This document shows positions 8,704 through 16,753 of a stretch of DNA of 64,000 nucleotides, in pieces. The DNA is taken from assembly GCF_009827055.1 (NCBI RefSeq), contig NZ_WUMK01000015.1, positions 1 to 64,000 of the forward strand, given 5' to 3'. The notes beneath the pieces are model-generated. The model worked only from the letters and a program-made list of their open reading frames with translations, did no database searches and had not been told where the DNA came from. This DNA comes from Shinella kummerowiae (GTDB lineage: Bacteria > Pseudomonadota > Alphaproteobacteria > Rhizobiales > Rhizobiaceae). Numbering within the stretch: position 1 is the first letter of the stretch; each line of letters starts with the position of its first letter. The translations under genes and the position numbers were made by a program.

Positions 8704-9642
8704 GTGATTTTCTTGACGAAGCGTATGCCGGCCCGCGCGGCCCTTTCCGTTCATGCCAGGGGCCGCGAAAAACTCAAGGGCCACCTCGCGATGCTGCTCT
8801 TCGCGGTGCTGATCGCCGGTTCCTTCTCCTTCGGCGGGCTGGCCGCGCGCTACATGGAGGCCGAGCCGCTGACGCTCTGGCGCTACATATTGACGATCGT
8901 CGTCATGGCCGCGCTCGCCTTCGGCGCCTTCAAGGTGCCGGCCGTCTGGCCGAAAGAGATCTGGCGCTTCCTTTTGCTTGGCGGCCTCATTGCCATCTAC
9001 ATGTTGACCATGTTCACCGCGCTCGAATTCACGAGCCCCATCGCAACCGGCGCCGTCTTCACCCTGATGCCACTGTTGAGCGCCGGCTTCGCGCTGCCCG
9101 TGCTCGGCCAGAAGACCCGGCCCGGCGTGCTCGCCGGCCTGATCATCGCCGCAGCCGGCGCGGTCTGGGTGATCTTTCGTGGCAATATCGGTGCCATCCT
9201 GTCCTTCGACATCGGCACCGGCGAGATGATCTTTTTCGCAGGCGTCATCTGCCACGCCCTCTACGTGCCGCTGATCCGCCGCTTCGACCGCGGCGAACCG
9301 GCCGTCGCATTCGGCTTCTGGGTGACGGTCGGCGCGGCGCTCTGGCTCGTGCCGCCCGGCATTCGCGGCCTGATCGAGACGGATTTCTCTGCCCTGCCGC
9401 TGGCCGTCTACGCCGCCGTCGCCTATCTCGCCGTCGTCACCACGGCCTTTACCTTCCTGCTGTTGCAATATGCCTCGATGCGCCTGCCTGCCTCGAAGGT
9501 GCTCGGCTACGGCTATCTGACCCCGAGCTTCATCATTCTGCTGGAAGGCCTGCTTGGCCACGGCTGGGCGAGCCTGCCGGTGCTTGCTGGTGCGCTTGTC
9601 ACAGCCTGCGGCCTCGCGCTGATGGCTTTTCTGCCAGACTGA
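8704..9642 (+). CDS. DMT-superfamily (EamA) transporter
   Basis: An inner-membrane protein of up to 312 aa with about ten predicted segments, such as HLAMLLFAVLIAGSFSFGGL, LLGGLIAIYMLTMFTALEF and VVTTAFTFLLLQYASMRL, and the EamA signature near the end (LTPSFIILLEGLLGHGW). The frame opens at GTG 8704. A TTG at 8713, with AGGGTGA 4-5 nt upstream, and an ATG at 8725 are equally possible starts. It is a different subtype from the DMT protein at 5.6 kb. It is divergent from exoD across 110 bp. Substrate unknown. Confidence 0.82.
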   Translation: MIFLTKRMPARAALSVHARGREKLKGHLAMLLFAVLIAGSFSFGGLAARYMEAEPLTLWRYILTIVVMAALAFGAFKVPAVWPKEIWRFLLLGGLIAIYMLTMFTALEFTSPIATGAVFTLMPLLSAGFALPVLGQKTRPGVLAGLIIAAAGAVWVIFRGNIGAILSFDIGTGEMIFFAGVICHALYVPLIRRFDRGEPAVAFGFWVTVGAALWLVPPGIRGLIETDFSALPLAVYAAVAYLAVVTTAFTFLLLQYASMRLPASKVLGYGYLTPSFIILLEGLLGHGWASLPVLAGALVTACGLALMAFLPD

Positions 9643-9720
9643 TTTTTTTCGGAACGATCCGTCACCTCGTGCGTTGCGGCCCCGTTGGGGCGCACGGTGA
9701 GTATCGACGGAGCGCATATT

Positions 9721-10944
9721 TTGAAGCGATTTGAAATCATAGACGGCATGCGGGGCTATTTCCTCGTCTTCATGCTGATCAACCACCTGATTTTTGTCGG
9801 GGGCTACTGGATGATGGAGGTCAACCATCGCCAGTTCGCCTTTGTCGAGGACGCGCAGGGCTTCGTCTTCCTCTCCGGCCTGCTGATCGGCATGGTCTAT
9901 GCGCGCAAGATGCTGAAGTCGGGCTATGAAACCGGCCGGCAACTCCTGCGCAACCGCGCTTTCGAGCTCTACCGGTATGCGATGGGCACGGTGATGGCGG
10001 TTCTCATCGTCCAGATGGTCCTGCCCGATGCCTACAAGCTCTGGTACAACTGGCTCGGTTACACGAATTTCGACGAGCCTTTGCGGCTGGCGGCCATCGC
10101 TACCTTCCTGTTCCAACCGACCTTCATGGACATCCTGCCGCAATATATCGTCTACATGCTCTTTGCGCCGCCGCTCGTCTGGCTGTGCCTGCGCGGAAAG
10201 TGGGCGCATGTGCTGGCCGGCTCGCTGATCGTCTGGATGGCGGCGCAGCTCGGCCTGCAACGCTTCGTCACCGATCCCCTGAACAGCCTCTTCACCGGCT
10301 CGGACGGACAGGGCATCCGCGCGAGCTTCAACATGCTCGGCTGGCAGATCGTCTTCTTCTCCGCGATGGTGATCGGCGCGCTGACCGCTCAGGACAAGAT
10401 CGACTGGGGACGCATTTTTGCGCCGGAAAAGACGCTGCTGCCGAAGGCGGCGCTCGCCATCTGCCTGTTCTTCCTGCCGCTGCGCATCATCACCGCCTGG
10501 GATCTGCTGCCGCAATCGGTGCTCGACAAGTTCGCGACGATGGAAATCCGCGCGGATTTCGGTCCGGTCTATCTGATAAACTTTGCCGCCGTCGCAACCG
10601 GTCTCACCTGGCTGCTGATCGCCGGGCCGAAACACCACAATATGTGGGTGCGCAGGCTGGCAAACGGCGTCACCACCGTCTTCACGCTGCGCTTCCTGCG
10701 CCTGCTCGGTCGTCATTCGCTGCAGGTCTATGTCTGGCACGTCGCCATCGTCTATGCGGTCTATTATGCCGATGGGCGCACGGCGGAACTGTCGCAGCTC
10801 ACCAAGACCACCATTGCCGTCGTCTGCATCGCACTGCTGGCCCTACCCGCACTCTGGCGCGAACGGGAACAGATCGTCGCCAGCCTGTTCGGCCAGCCGA
10901 AGGCCGAACCGGTGAAAGGAAAAACGACGCCGGCTACTCGCTGA
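9721..10944 (+). CDS. OpgC-domain membrane acyltransferase
   Basis: An inner-membrane protein of 407 aa from a TTG start (KRFEIIDGMRGYFLVFMLIN) with GGAG about 9 nt upstream; longer TTG and GTG starts exist at 9685 and 9697. The family signature is the N-terminal R-G-x-F-L with N-H-L in the first segment, then GFVFLSGLLIGMVYARK and LPQYIVYMLFAPPLVW. OpgC of Rhizobiaceae and Brucella transfers succinyl groups to periplasmic cyclic glucans. This protein may do so or may acylate another surface glycan. Its 3' end overlaps the convergent rutR-like gene by 11 bp. Confidence 0.8.
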   Translation: MKRFEIIDGMRGYFLVFMLINHLIFVGGYWMMEVNHRQFAFVEDAQGFVFLSGLLIGMVYARKMLKSGYETGRQLLRNRAFELYRYAMGTVMAVLIVQMVLPDAYKLWYNWLGYTNFDEPLRLAAIATFLFQPTFMDILPQYIVYMLFAPPLVWLCLRGKWAHVLAGSLIVWMAAQLGLQRFVTDPLNSLFTGSDGQGIRASFNMLGWQIVFFSAMVIGALTAQDKIDWGRIFAPEKTLLPKAALAICLFFLPLRIITAWDLLPQSVLDKFATMEIRADFGPVYLINFAAVATGLTWLLIAGPKHHNMWVRRLANGVTTVFTLRFLRLLGRHSLQVYVWHVAIVYAVYYADGRTAELSQLTKTTIAVVCIALLALPALWREREQIVASLFGQPKAEPVKGKTTPATR

Positions 10945-11575
10945 CGTGGAGACCACTGAGGAAGAGCTGTTCGAGGAAGCGCGCCGCATCCTCGAACCGC
11001 CCTTCGCCGGCTTGATCCTGTCCGAGCACCGCGCGCACCTGTACGTCGAAGTCGGCATAGTGCTGGGTCGTCGACCAGATCGAGAAGATCAGGTGGTAGG
11101 GGTCGCATTTGGCGATCTTGCCCGCCTTCGCCCAGGCACGGATGACCTCCGCCTTCTCATCCACCAATGACTTCAGCGGCCCTTTCAGCTCATCCTCGAT
11201 GTTCGGCGCCCCTTGCAGGATTTCATTGGCGAACAGCCGGCTTTCGCGCGGAAAATCGCGCGCCATTTCCAGCTTGCGGCGAATGTAACTGCGGATTTCC
11301 GACACCGGATTGCCCTCCGCATCGAACTCGCGCAGCGGGTCGAGCCAGGTATCGAGCACGCGGGTGATCAGAGAGCGGTGCATCGCCTCCTTGGTGCGGA
11401 AATAGTAGAGCAGGTTCGGCTTGGACATGCCGGCCACCTCGGCGATCTGGTCGACTGTGGCGCCGCGGAAGCCATGCAGTGAAAACACCTCCAGCGCCGC
11501 CTCGAGGATCTGCTCCTCCTTCGCCTCCTGGATGCGCGTACGCCGTTGAGTCCTCGCCGCCCTCGGTAGTGCCAT
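10934..11575 (-). CDS. rutR: TetR-family regulator of pyrimidine catabolism, RutR-like
   Basis: A regulator of 213 aa. The N-terminal TetR helix-turn-helix is clear (AALEVFSLHGFRGATVDQIA, then MSKPNLLYYFRTKEAMH). The C-terminal domain matches RutR in length and in features such as LREFDAEGNPVSEIRSYIRR, SRLFANEILQGAPN and FSIWSTTQHYADFDVQVRAV. RutR binds uracil or thymine and controls pyrimidine degradation and uptake. The ATG follows GAGGGGGCGAC. It diverges from the N-carbamoyl hydrolase gene across 275 bp holding a RutR-type dyad. Identification as RutR is strong by sequence pattern and context; direct uracil binding is inferred. Confidence 0.85.
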   Translation of the reverse strand: MALPRAARTQRRTRIQEAKEEQILEAALEVFSLHGFRGATVDQIAEVAGMSKPNLLYYFRTKEAMHRSLITRVLDTWLDPLREFDAEGNPVSEIRSYIRRKLEMARDFPRESRLFANEILQGAPNIEDELKGPLKSLVDEKAEVIRAWAKAGKIAKCDPYHLIFSIWSTTQHYADFDVQVRAVLGQDQAGEGRFEDAARFLEQLFLSGLHVSE

Positions 11576-11710
11576 GTCGCCCCCTCGGCCTTGACCGTTG
11601 GACCGGAAAAGTGCCGCCAAATTCACCAGTTTAAACAGCCGCCATTTTCTTGGGCGCACCCGAATGCTTTTTGGTTTTTCGGCTTGAGTGCCGCTACGGA
11701 AGCTGTAATG

Positions 11711-11726
11711 TTTACCAACCGGTCAA
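11711..11726. promoter_or_regulatory. Candidate RutR operator
   Basis: TTTACCAACCGGTCAA fits the published RutR consensus TTGACCA-NN-TGGTCAA at 12 of 14 defined positions by eye. It sits in the divergent region between the rutR-like gene and the N-carbamoyl hydrolase gene, about 125 bp before the latter. It may mediate both autoregulation and control of the hydrolase-hydantoinase operon. A lone half-site TTGACC lies at about 11591. Confidence 0.5.
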
Positions 11727-11850
11727 ATTATCAGACAGTTATCAAGTAAAGGCAACTGCTCTGATCGGAAGGCGCAAAACAAACAATCGCGCCGCCAGCC
11801 GGTGGGAACAAATCGAGGCTGCAAGAGCCTGAAGACGTGGGAGCATAGAC

Positions 11851-13101
11851 ATGGCCGCACCTGGCGAAAACATGCGTGTCAACGCGGACCGCCTGTGGGA
11901 TTCCCTCATGGACATGGCGAAGATCGGCCCCGGCATTGCCGGCGGCAACAATCGCCAGACGCTGACCGATTCCGACGCCGAAGGCCGCCGCCTCTTCCAG
12001 ACCTGGTGCGACGCCGCAAGCCTCACCATGGGCGTCGACACGATGGGCAACATGTTCATGACGCGCGCGGGCACCGACCCGGATGCGCTGCCCGTCTATG
12101 TCGGCTCGCATCTCGATACCCAGCCGACCGGCGGCAAATATGACGGCGTGCTCGGCGTGCTGGCCGGCCTCGAAGTCATCCGCTCGATGAACGATCTCGG
12201 CATAAGGACGAAGCACCCCATCGTCGTCACCAACTGGACGAATGAGGAAGGCGCCCGCTTCGCCCCCGCCATGCTCGCCTCCGGCGTCTTCGCCGGCGTG
12301 CATACTCAAGACTATGCCTATGGCCGCAAGGACCCGGACGGCAAGACGTTTGGCGACGAGTTGAAGCGCATTGGCTGGGTCGGCGACGAAGAGGTCGGCG
12401 CGCGCAAGATGCACGCCTATTTCGAATATCATATCGAACAGGGGCCGATCCTTGAGGCAGAGGAAAAGCAGATCGGCGTCGTCACCCACTGCCAGGGCCT
12501 GTGGTGGCTGGAATTCACGCTGACCGGCCGCGAGGCGCATACCGGCTCGACGCCGATGGCGATGCGCGTCAATGCCGGGCTTGCCATGTCGCGCATCCTG
12601 GAGATGGTGCAGACCGTCGCCATGGAAAACCAGCCGGGCGCCGTTGGCGGTGTCGGCCAGGTGTTTTTCTCGCCGAATTCGCGCAACGTGCTGCCCGGAA
12701 AAGTCGTCTTCACCGTCGACATCCGATCGCCAGACCAGGCCAAGCTCGACGGCATGCGCGCCCGCATCGAAGCGGAAGCGCCGAAAATCTGCGCGACGCT
12801 CGGCGTCGGCTGCTCCGTCGAGGCGGTCGGCCATTTCGACCCGATCACCTTCGATCCGACATTGGTCGCGACCGTGCGCAAGGCTGCCGAAGACCTCGGC
12901 TACAGCCATATGAACCTCATCTCCGGCGCCGGCCACGACGCCTGCTGGGCCGCCAAGGTGGCACCCGCCACGATGATCATGTGCCCCTGCGTCGGCGGCC
13001 TTTCGCACAACGAGGCGGAGGACATTTCGAAGGAATGGGCCGCCGCCGGCGCCGATGTGCTGCTGCATGCGGTGATCGAGACGGCGGGGATTGCGGAGTG
13101 A
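11851..13101 (+). CDS. pydC: Zn-dependent N-carbamoyl-beta-alanine amidohydrolase (M20 family)
   Basis: A protein of 416 aa of the M20/HyuC amidase family. Metal and active-site motifs in order are GSHLDTQPTGGKYDGVLGV, NEEGARFAPAM, FEYHIEQGPILEAE, then the dimerisation domain. Near the end come SGAGHDACWAAKVAP and the last metal His in GGLSHNEAED. Family members hydrolyse N-carbamoyl amino acids, ureidopropionate or allantoate. Next to dihydropyrimidinase and under a RutR-like regulator, the best call is beta-ureidopropionase, releasing beta-alanine, CO2 and ammonia. Start ATG follows GGGAGCATAGAC. Allantoate amidohydrolase is the main alternative. Confidence 0.85.
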   Translation: MAAPGENMRVNADRLWDSLMDMAKIGPGIAGGNNRQTLTDSDAEGRRLFQTWCDAASLTMGVDTMGNMFMTRAGTDPDALPVYVGSHLDTQPTGGKYDGVLGVLAGLEVIRSMNDLGIRTKHPIVVTNWTNEEGARFAPAMLASGVFAGVHTQDYAYGRKDPDGKTFGDELKRIGWVGDEEVGARKMHAYFEYHIEQGPILEAEEKQIGVVTHCQGLWWLEFTLTGREAHTGSTPMAMRVNAGLAMSRILEMVQTVAMENQPGAVGGVGQVFFSPNSRNVLPGKVVFTVDIRSPDQAKLDGMRARIEAEAPKICATLGVGCSVEAVGHFDPITFDPTLVATVRKAAEDLGYSHMNLISGAGHDACWAAKVAPATMIMCPCVGGLSHNEAEDISKEWAAAGADVLLHAVIETAGIAE

Positions 13102-13361
13102 GAGTCTATAGAAAAGCCTGCGGGAGAGAAGCCACTCCCAGAGACGGCTACTATTTGGCGTTCCCTCCCGGTGAAAACATTACCCCAGCTAGTGAGCGCT
13201 TCAAAACCGTAGAAGAACTAGCACTGTTCCTACTGAAGAACCCTAAGTGGAAAGTTTGGCTAGCAGCAAACTCTCTGCATAAAGACGGGCAACTTAGTTC
13301 GGAAATAATAATCGAAGGCAGATTGGATCGTGACGCCCTGATATCACAGGGGTTGTTATAG
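13098..13361 (+). CDS. Small hypothetical protein between pydC and hydA
   Basis: A frame of 87 aa starting with GTG that overlaps the pydC stop by 4 bp, with GGGGA about 8 nt upstream, so it looks translationally coupled. The protein reads RVYRKACGREATPRDGYYLA, then PGENITPASERFKTVEELAL, KWKVWLAANSLHKDGQLSSE and ends RLDRDALISQGLL. It has no signal peptide or membrane segment. I recognise no family. Codons such as CTA, GTA, ATA, AGA and TTA are frequent, unlike the GC-ending codons of both neighbours, which suggests acquired DNA. hydA follows after 17 bp with its own ribosome site. Confidence 0.6.
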   Translation: MRVYRKACGREATPRDGYYLAFPPGENITPASERFKTVEELALFLLKNPKWKVWLAANSLHKDGQLSSEIIIEGRLDRDALISQGLL

Positions 13362-13378
13362 AACTCGGGAGTGACATC

Positions 13379-14833
13379 ATGAGCACAGTCATCAAAGGCG
13401 GAACCATTGTCACCGCCGACCTGACCTACAAGGCGGACGTCAAGATCGACGGCGGGAAGATCGTCGAGATCGGCCCCAATCTCTCGGGCGACGACGTGCT
13501 GGATGCGGCAGGCTGTTATGTCATGCCGGGCGGCATCGATCCGCATGTGCATCTGGAAATGCCCTTCATGGGCACCTATTCGGCCGATGATTTCGAGAGC
13601 GGCACGCGCGCCGGACTTGCCGGCGGCACGACCATGGTGGTCGATTTCTGCCTGCCCGATCCCGGCCAGTCGCTGCTCGACGCGCTGAAGCGCTGGGACA
13701 ACAAGTCGACCCGCGCCAACTGCGACTATTCCTTCCACATGTCCGTCACCTGGTGGGGCGAGCAGGTGTTCGACGAGATGAAGGCGATCGTCGAGGAAAA
13801 GGGCATCAACACCTTCAAGCACTTCATGGCCTACAAGGGCGCGCTGATGGTGAACGACGACGAGATGTTCGCCTCGTTCCAGCGTTGCGCCGCCCTCGGC
13901 GCCCTCCCCCTTGTGCATGCGGAAAACGGCGATGTCGTCGCCGCCATGCAGACGAAGCTGATGGACGAGGGCAACAACGGTCCCGAAGGACACGCCTATT
14001 CGCGCCCGCCCTCCGTCGAAGGCGAGGCGACGAACCGCGCCATCATCATCGCCGACATGGCGGGCAGCCCGCTCTATGTCGTGCACACCTCCTGCGAACA
14101 GGCGCATGAAGCCATCCGCCGCGCCCGCCAGAACGGCATGCGCGTCTATGGCGAGCCGTTGATCCAGCACCTGACGCTCGACGAAAGCGAATATTTCAAC
14201 AAGGATTGGGACCATTCCGCGCGCCGCGTCATGAGCCCGCCCTTCCGCAACAAGCAGCATCAGGATTCGCTCTGGGCCGGCCTTGCGAGCGGTTCGCTGC
14301 AGGTGGTCGCCACCGACCATTGCGCCTTCACCACCGACCAGAAGCGCACAGGTGCCGGCGATTTCCGCAAAATCCCCAATGGCACCGGCGGCCTCGAAGA
14401 CCGCATGCCGATGCTCTGGACCAACGGCGTCAACACCGGACGGCTGACGATGAACGAGTTCGTGGCCGTCACCTCCACCAACATCGCCAAGATCCTCAAT
14501 GTCTACCCCAAGAAGGGCGCGATCCTCGTCGGCGCCGATGCGGATATCGTCGTCTGGGACCCGAAGCGCGCAAAAACCATTTCCGCCAAGAGCCAGCAAT
14601 CCTCGATCGATTACAACGTCTTCGAAGGCAAGGAGGTGGTGGGCCTGCCGCGCTACACGCTGACGCGCGGCGTGGTCGCCATCGAGGAGAGCACGGTGAA
14701 GACGCGCGAGGGCCACGGCCAGTTCGTCAAGCGCGACCCCTTCACGGCGGTCAACAAGGCGCTGTCGACCTGGAAGGAAATCACCGCGCCGCGCAAGGTG
14801 GAGCGCAGCGGCATTCCGGCGAGCGGCGTCTGA
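13379..14833 (+). CDS. hydA: Dihydropyrimidinase / D-hydantoinase
   Basis: A cyclic amidohydrolase of 484 aa, amidohydrolase superfamily. Visible metal ligands are H56 and H58 (GGIDPHVHLEMP), the carbamylated lysine at about K153 (FKHFMAYKGAL), the His of LVHAENGDV, the His of VVHTSCEQAHEA, and the Asp of VATDHCAFTTDQK. It opens dihydrouracil or dihydrothymine to N-carbamoyl-beta-alanine (or its methyl derivative), linking PreTA upstream to the PydC-type hydrolase. The ATG follows CGGGAGTGACATC. Length matches bacterial dihydropyrimidinases, and the next gene overlaps its stop. Confidence 0.93.
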   Translation: MSTVIKGGTIVTADLTYKADVKIDGGKIVEIGPNLSGDDVLDAAGCYVMPGGIDPHVHLEMPFMGTYSADDFESGTRAGLAGGTTMVVDFCLPDPGQSLLDALKRWDNKSTRANCDYSFHMSVTWWGEQVFDEMKAIVEEKGINTFKHFMAYKGALMVNDDEMFASFQRCAALGALPLVHAENGDVVAAMQTKLMDEGNNGPEGHAYSRPPSVEGEATNRAIIIADMAGSPLYVVHTSCEQAHEAIRRARQNGMRVYGEPLIQHLTLDESEYFNKDWDHSARRVMSPPFRNKQHQDSLWAGLASGSLQVVATDHCAFTTDQKRTGAGDFRKIPNGTGGLEDRMPMLWTNGVNTGRLTMNEFVAVTSTNIAKILNVYPKKGAILVGADADIVVWDPKRAKTISAKSQQSSIDYNVFEGKEVVGLPRYTLTRGVVAIEESTVKTREGHGQFVKRDPFTAVNKALSTWKEITAPRKVERSGIPASGV

Positions 14834-15210
14834 TGCCTCCCGGTCGCCCCCTCCTCGCCCTTCTCCTTGGTATTGCACTCGCCGGACCGGCGGGGGCGGC
14901 AGCCGATATCATCGACGGCAGCTATGGAGACGAGGAAGGCTGCCGCTATGCGACCACCGGCGAATCCTCCGGTGCGGATTTCTTCTTCCTGCTGAACAGG
15001 GATGGCGTGACCACTGCGGCTTCCTACTGCGAATTCAAGGGCGAAGGTGAACAGGTGGGCGGCGCCACGAAGATTGCGGCCGAATGCCACGAAGAAGGCA
15101 TGGAAGAGGTCACGCCCTACGACCTGACGCTGACGCCGGACAATGGCGGCTACACGGTCAGCTTTCCGGATGGGACGCGCTGGGGGCCCATCATGCGGTG
15201 CAAGAAATGA
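14833..15210 (+). CDS. Small secreted protein of unknown function
   Basis: A frame of 125 aa whose ATG shares the final base of the hydA stop (TGATG), so it is translationally coupled. A signal peptide is clear (RPLLALLLGIALAGPAGA, cut near AAADI). The mature protein has four cysteines (EEGCRYA, SYCEFKG, AECHEEG, IMRCKK), probably two disulfides, and acidic, beta-rich text such as VTPYDLTLTPDNGG. I do not recognise the family. It could be a periplasmic accessory of the pyrimidine uptake system or unrelated. Confidence 0.7.
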   Translation: MPPGRPLLALLLGIALAGPAGAAADIIDGSYGDEEGCRYATTGESSGADFFFLLNRDGVTTAASYCEFKGEGEQVGGATKIAAECHEEGMEEVTPYDLTLTPDNGGYTVSFPDGTRWGPIMRCKK

Positions 15211-15230
15211 AGGTTGAGGGGCGCAGATAT

Positions 15231-15410
15231 ACCCCCCTCTGTCCTGCCGGACATCTCCCCCACAAGGGGGGAGATTGGCTGGAAGCGCTCTCTTTGCCTC
15301 CTGGGAAGCGAGCGGTTTTCCGCAAGCAGAGTGTTTGCGTTTGGGCACGACGGGGCCTTCTTCCGATCTCCCCCCTTGTGGGGGAGATGTCCGGCAGGAC
15401 AGAGGGGGGT
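15231..15410. repeat. Perfect 45-bp inverted repeat with 90-bp spacer
   Basis: Positions 15231-15275 and 15366-15410 are exact reverse complements over 45 bp. Each arm contains CTGTCCTGCCGGACATCTCC followed by an internal hairpin (CTCCCCCACAAGGGGGGAG). This type of unit recurs in rhizobial genomes as a REP-like intergenic element. It lies between the convergent secreted-protein and cupin genes and would form a very stable cruciform, so it may also terminate transcription both ways. The 90-bp spacer holds nothing recognisable. Confidence 0.85.
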
Positions 15411-15419
15411 GCCTTCGCC

Positions 15420-15833
15420 CTAGACCGAAACCAGCGCCTCGAGATGCGGCAGAAGCACCACGCTCTCCTGCTCGTGGGGGTCTGTCCGGGCAATGACCGC
15501 CGAAGCCGGCTGGTCGGAAAGATTGGCGGGCAGATGCGGCACGCCGGCGGGGATGTAGAACATCTCGCCCGCCTTGACGACGACGTGGTTTTCCAGCCGC
15601 TCGCCGTACCAGGTATGCGCCTCGCCGGAGAGCATGTAGATCGCCGTCTCGTGGCTCTCATGCATATGCGCCTTCGCCCGCCCGCCCGGAGGTATCGTCA
15701 GGAGATGCATGCAGATGCCCGACGCTCCCACGCTCTCGCGGGCAATACCCTCGAAATAGCTGAACCCCTGCTTGCCGTCATAGGTGCTGCCCGGCCGCAC
15801 CACCCGGCATTCCGCCTTCGTTTCCACTGCCAT
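15420..15833 (-). CDS. Cupin-domain protein
   Basis: A small single-domain cupin of 137 aa. The conserved beta-barrel motifs are LLTIPPGGRAKAHMHESHET (metal-binding His cluster) with AIYMLSGEAHTWYGERLENH, and then FYIPAGVPHLPANLS. The ATG follows a GGGGGATGGGGCG ribosome site; the longer upstream frame crosses the divergent promoter and lacks one. It is divergent from the NMT1-type ABC operon across 116 bp. Substrate unknown; cupins of this form are often metal-dependent isomerases, dioxygenases or sugar-binding proteins. Confidence 0.8.
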   Translation of the reverse strand: MAVETKAECRVVRPGSTYDGKQGFSYFEGIARESVGASGICMHLLTIPPGGRAKAHMHESHETAIYMLSGEAHTWYGERLENHVVVKAGEMFYIPAGVPHLPANLSDQPASAVIARTDPHEQESVVLLPHLEALVSV

Positions 15834-15949
15834 CGCCCCATCCCCCGAAAGAATTCCGTGCCCAAAGTGATACTGCAGACAATGCCGATTGCAATGCCGC
15901 GAAGGGACATGCAGTCTGCCGAAAACCGCGCCGTGCGGGGCGCCGAAAG

Positions 15950-16753
15950 ATGACCAGCATGCCCGTCTCCGATACCGTTGTTTCTGCAAAAGATCTCGGC
16001 CTTACCTTCCAGACCGCCGATGGCCCGGTCACGGCGCTGACCGGCGTCAACCTGACCGTCGAAAAGGGCGATTTCGTCTCCTTCATAGGCCCCTCCGGCT
16101 GCGGCAAGACCACCTTCCTGCGCGTCATCGCCGATCTGGAAAAACCGACCTCCGGCACGATCACCGTCAATGGCCTGTCGCCGGAGGACGCCCGCAAGCG
16201 TCGCGCCTATGGCTACGTCTTCCAGGCCGCAGCACTCTATCCCTGGCGCACGATCGAAAAGAACATCGCCCTGCCGCTGGAGATCATGGGCCACTCGCGT
16301 GACGAACAGAAGGCACGCGTCGCGCGCACGCTCGACCTCGTCAACCTCACCGGCTTCGGCAAAAAGTATCCCTGGCAGCTTTCCGGCGGCATGCAGCAGC
16401 GGGCCTCGATCGCCCGCGCGCTTGCCTTCGATGCCGACCTGCTCCTGATGGACGAGCCCTTCGGCGCGCTCGACGAGATCGTGCGCGACCATCTCAACGA
16501 ACAGCTTCTGAAACTCTGGGCGGCGACCCAGAAGACGATCTGCTTCGTCACCCACTCGATCCCCGAGGCCGTGTATCTCTCGACGAAGATCGTCGTCATG
16601 AGTCCTCGCCCCGGCCGCGTCACCGATATCATCGATTCGCCGCTGCCGAAGGACCGCCCGCTCGGCATCCGCGAAACGCCGGAATTCCTGGAGATCGCTC
16701 ACCGGGTGCGCGAGGGCCTGCGCGCCGGCCACAGCTATGAGGAGCACGCCTGA
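15950..16753 (+). CDS. ABC transporter ATP-binding protein (NitT/TauT, ThiZ-like)
   Basis: An ATPase of 267 aa. Walker A is GPSGCGKTTFL, the signature is LSGGMQQRASIARAL, Walker B is LLLMDEPFGALDE and the switch His lies in CFVTHSIPEAVYL. This is the nitrate/sulfonate/taurine/thiamine-precursor class. The start may be the first ATG or the one three codons later. It opens a five-gene operon with a small membrane protein, two permeases and an NMT1-type binding protein. The position after pydC-hydA suggests import of a pyrimidine or hydroxymethylpyrimidine-like compound; this is inference. Confidence 0.88.
   Translation: MTSMPVSDTVVSAKDLGLTFQTADGPVTALTGVNLTVEKGDFVSFIGPSGCGKTTFLRVIADLEKPTSGTITVNGLSPEDARKRRAYGYVFQAAALYPWRTIEKNIALPLEIMGHSRDEQKARVARTLDLVNLTGFGKKYPWQLSGGMQQRASIARALAFDADLLLMDEPFGALDEIVRDHLNEQLLKLWAATQKTICFVTHSIPEAVYLSTKIVVMSPRPGRVTDIIDSPLPKDRPLGIRETPEFLEIAHRVREGLRAGHSYEEHA

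Noticed and set aside
8674-10740. Open frame of 688 codons opposite the DMT and OpgC genes
   Set aside because: The sequence is Gln/Arg/Asp-rich and antisense to two membrane-protein genes with clear family patterns.
15231-15410. Possible CRISPR-like or transposon ends
   Set aside because: There are only two arms, inverted, with no further repeats or spacers and no transposase; it fits a REP-like element.
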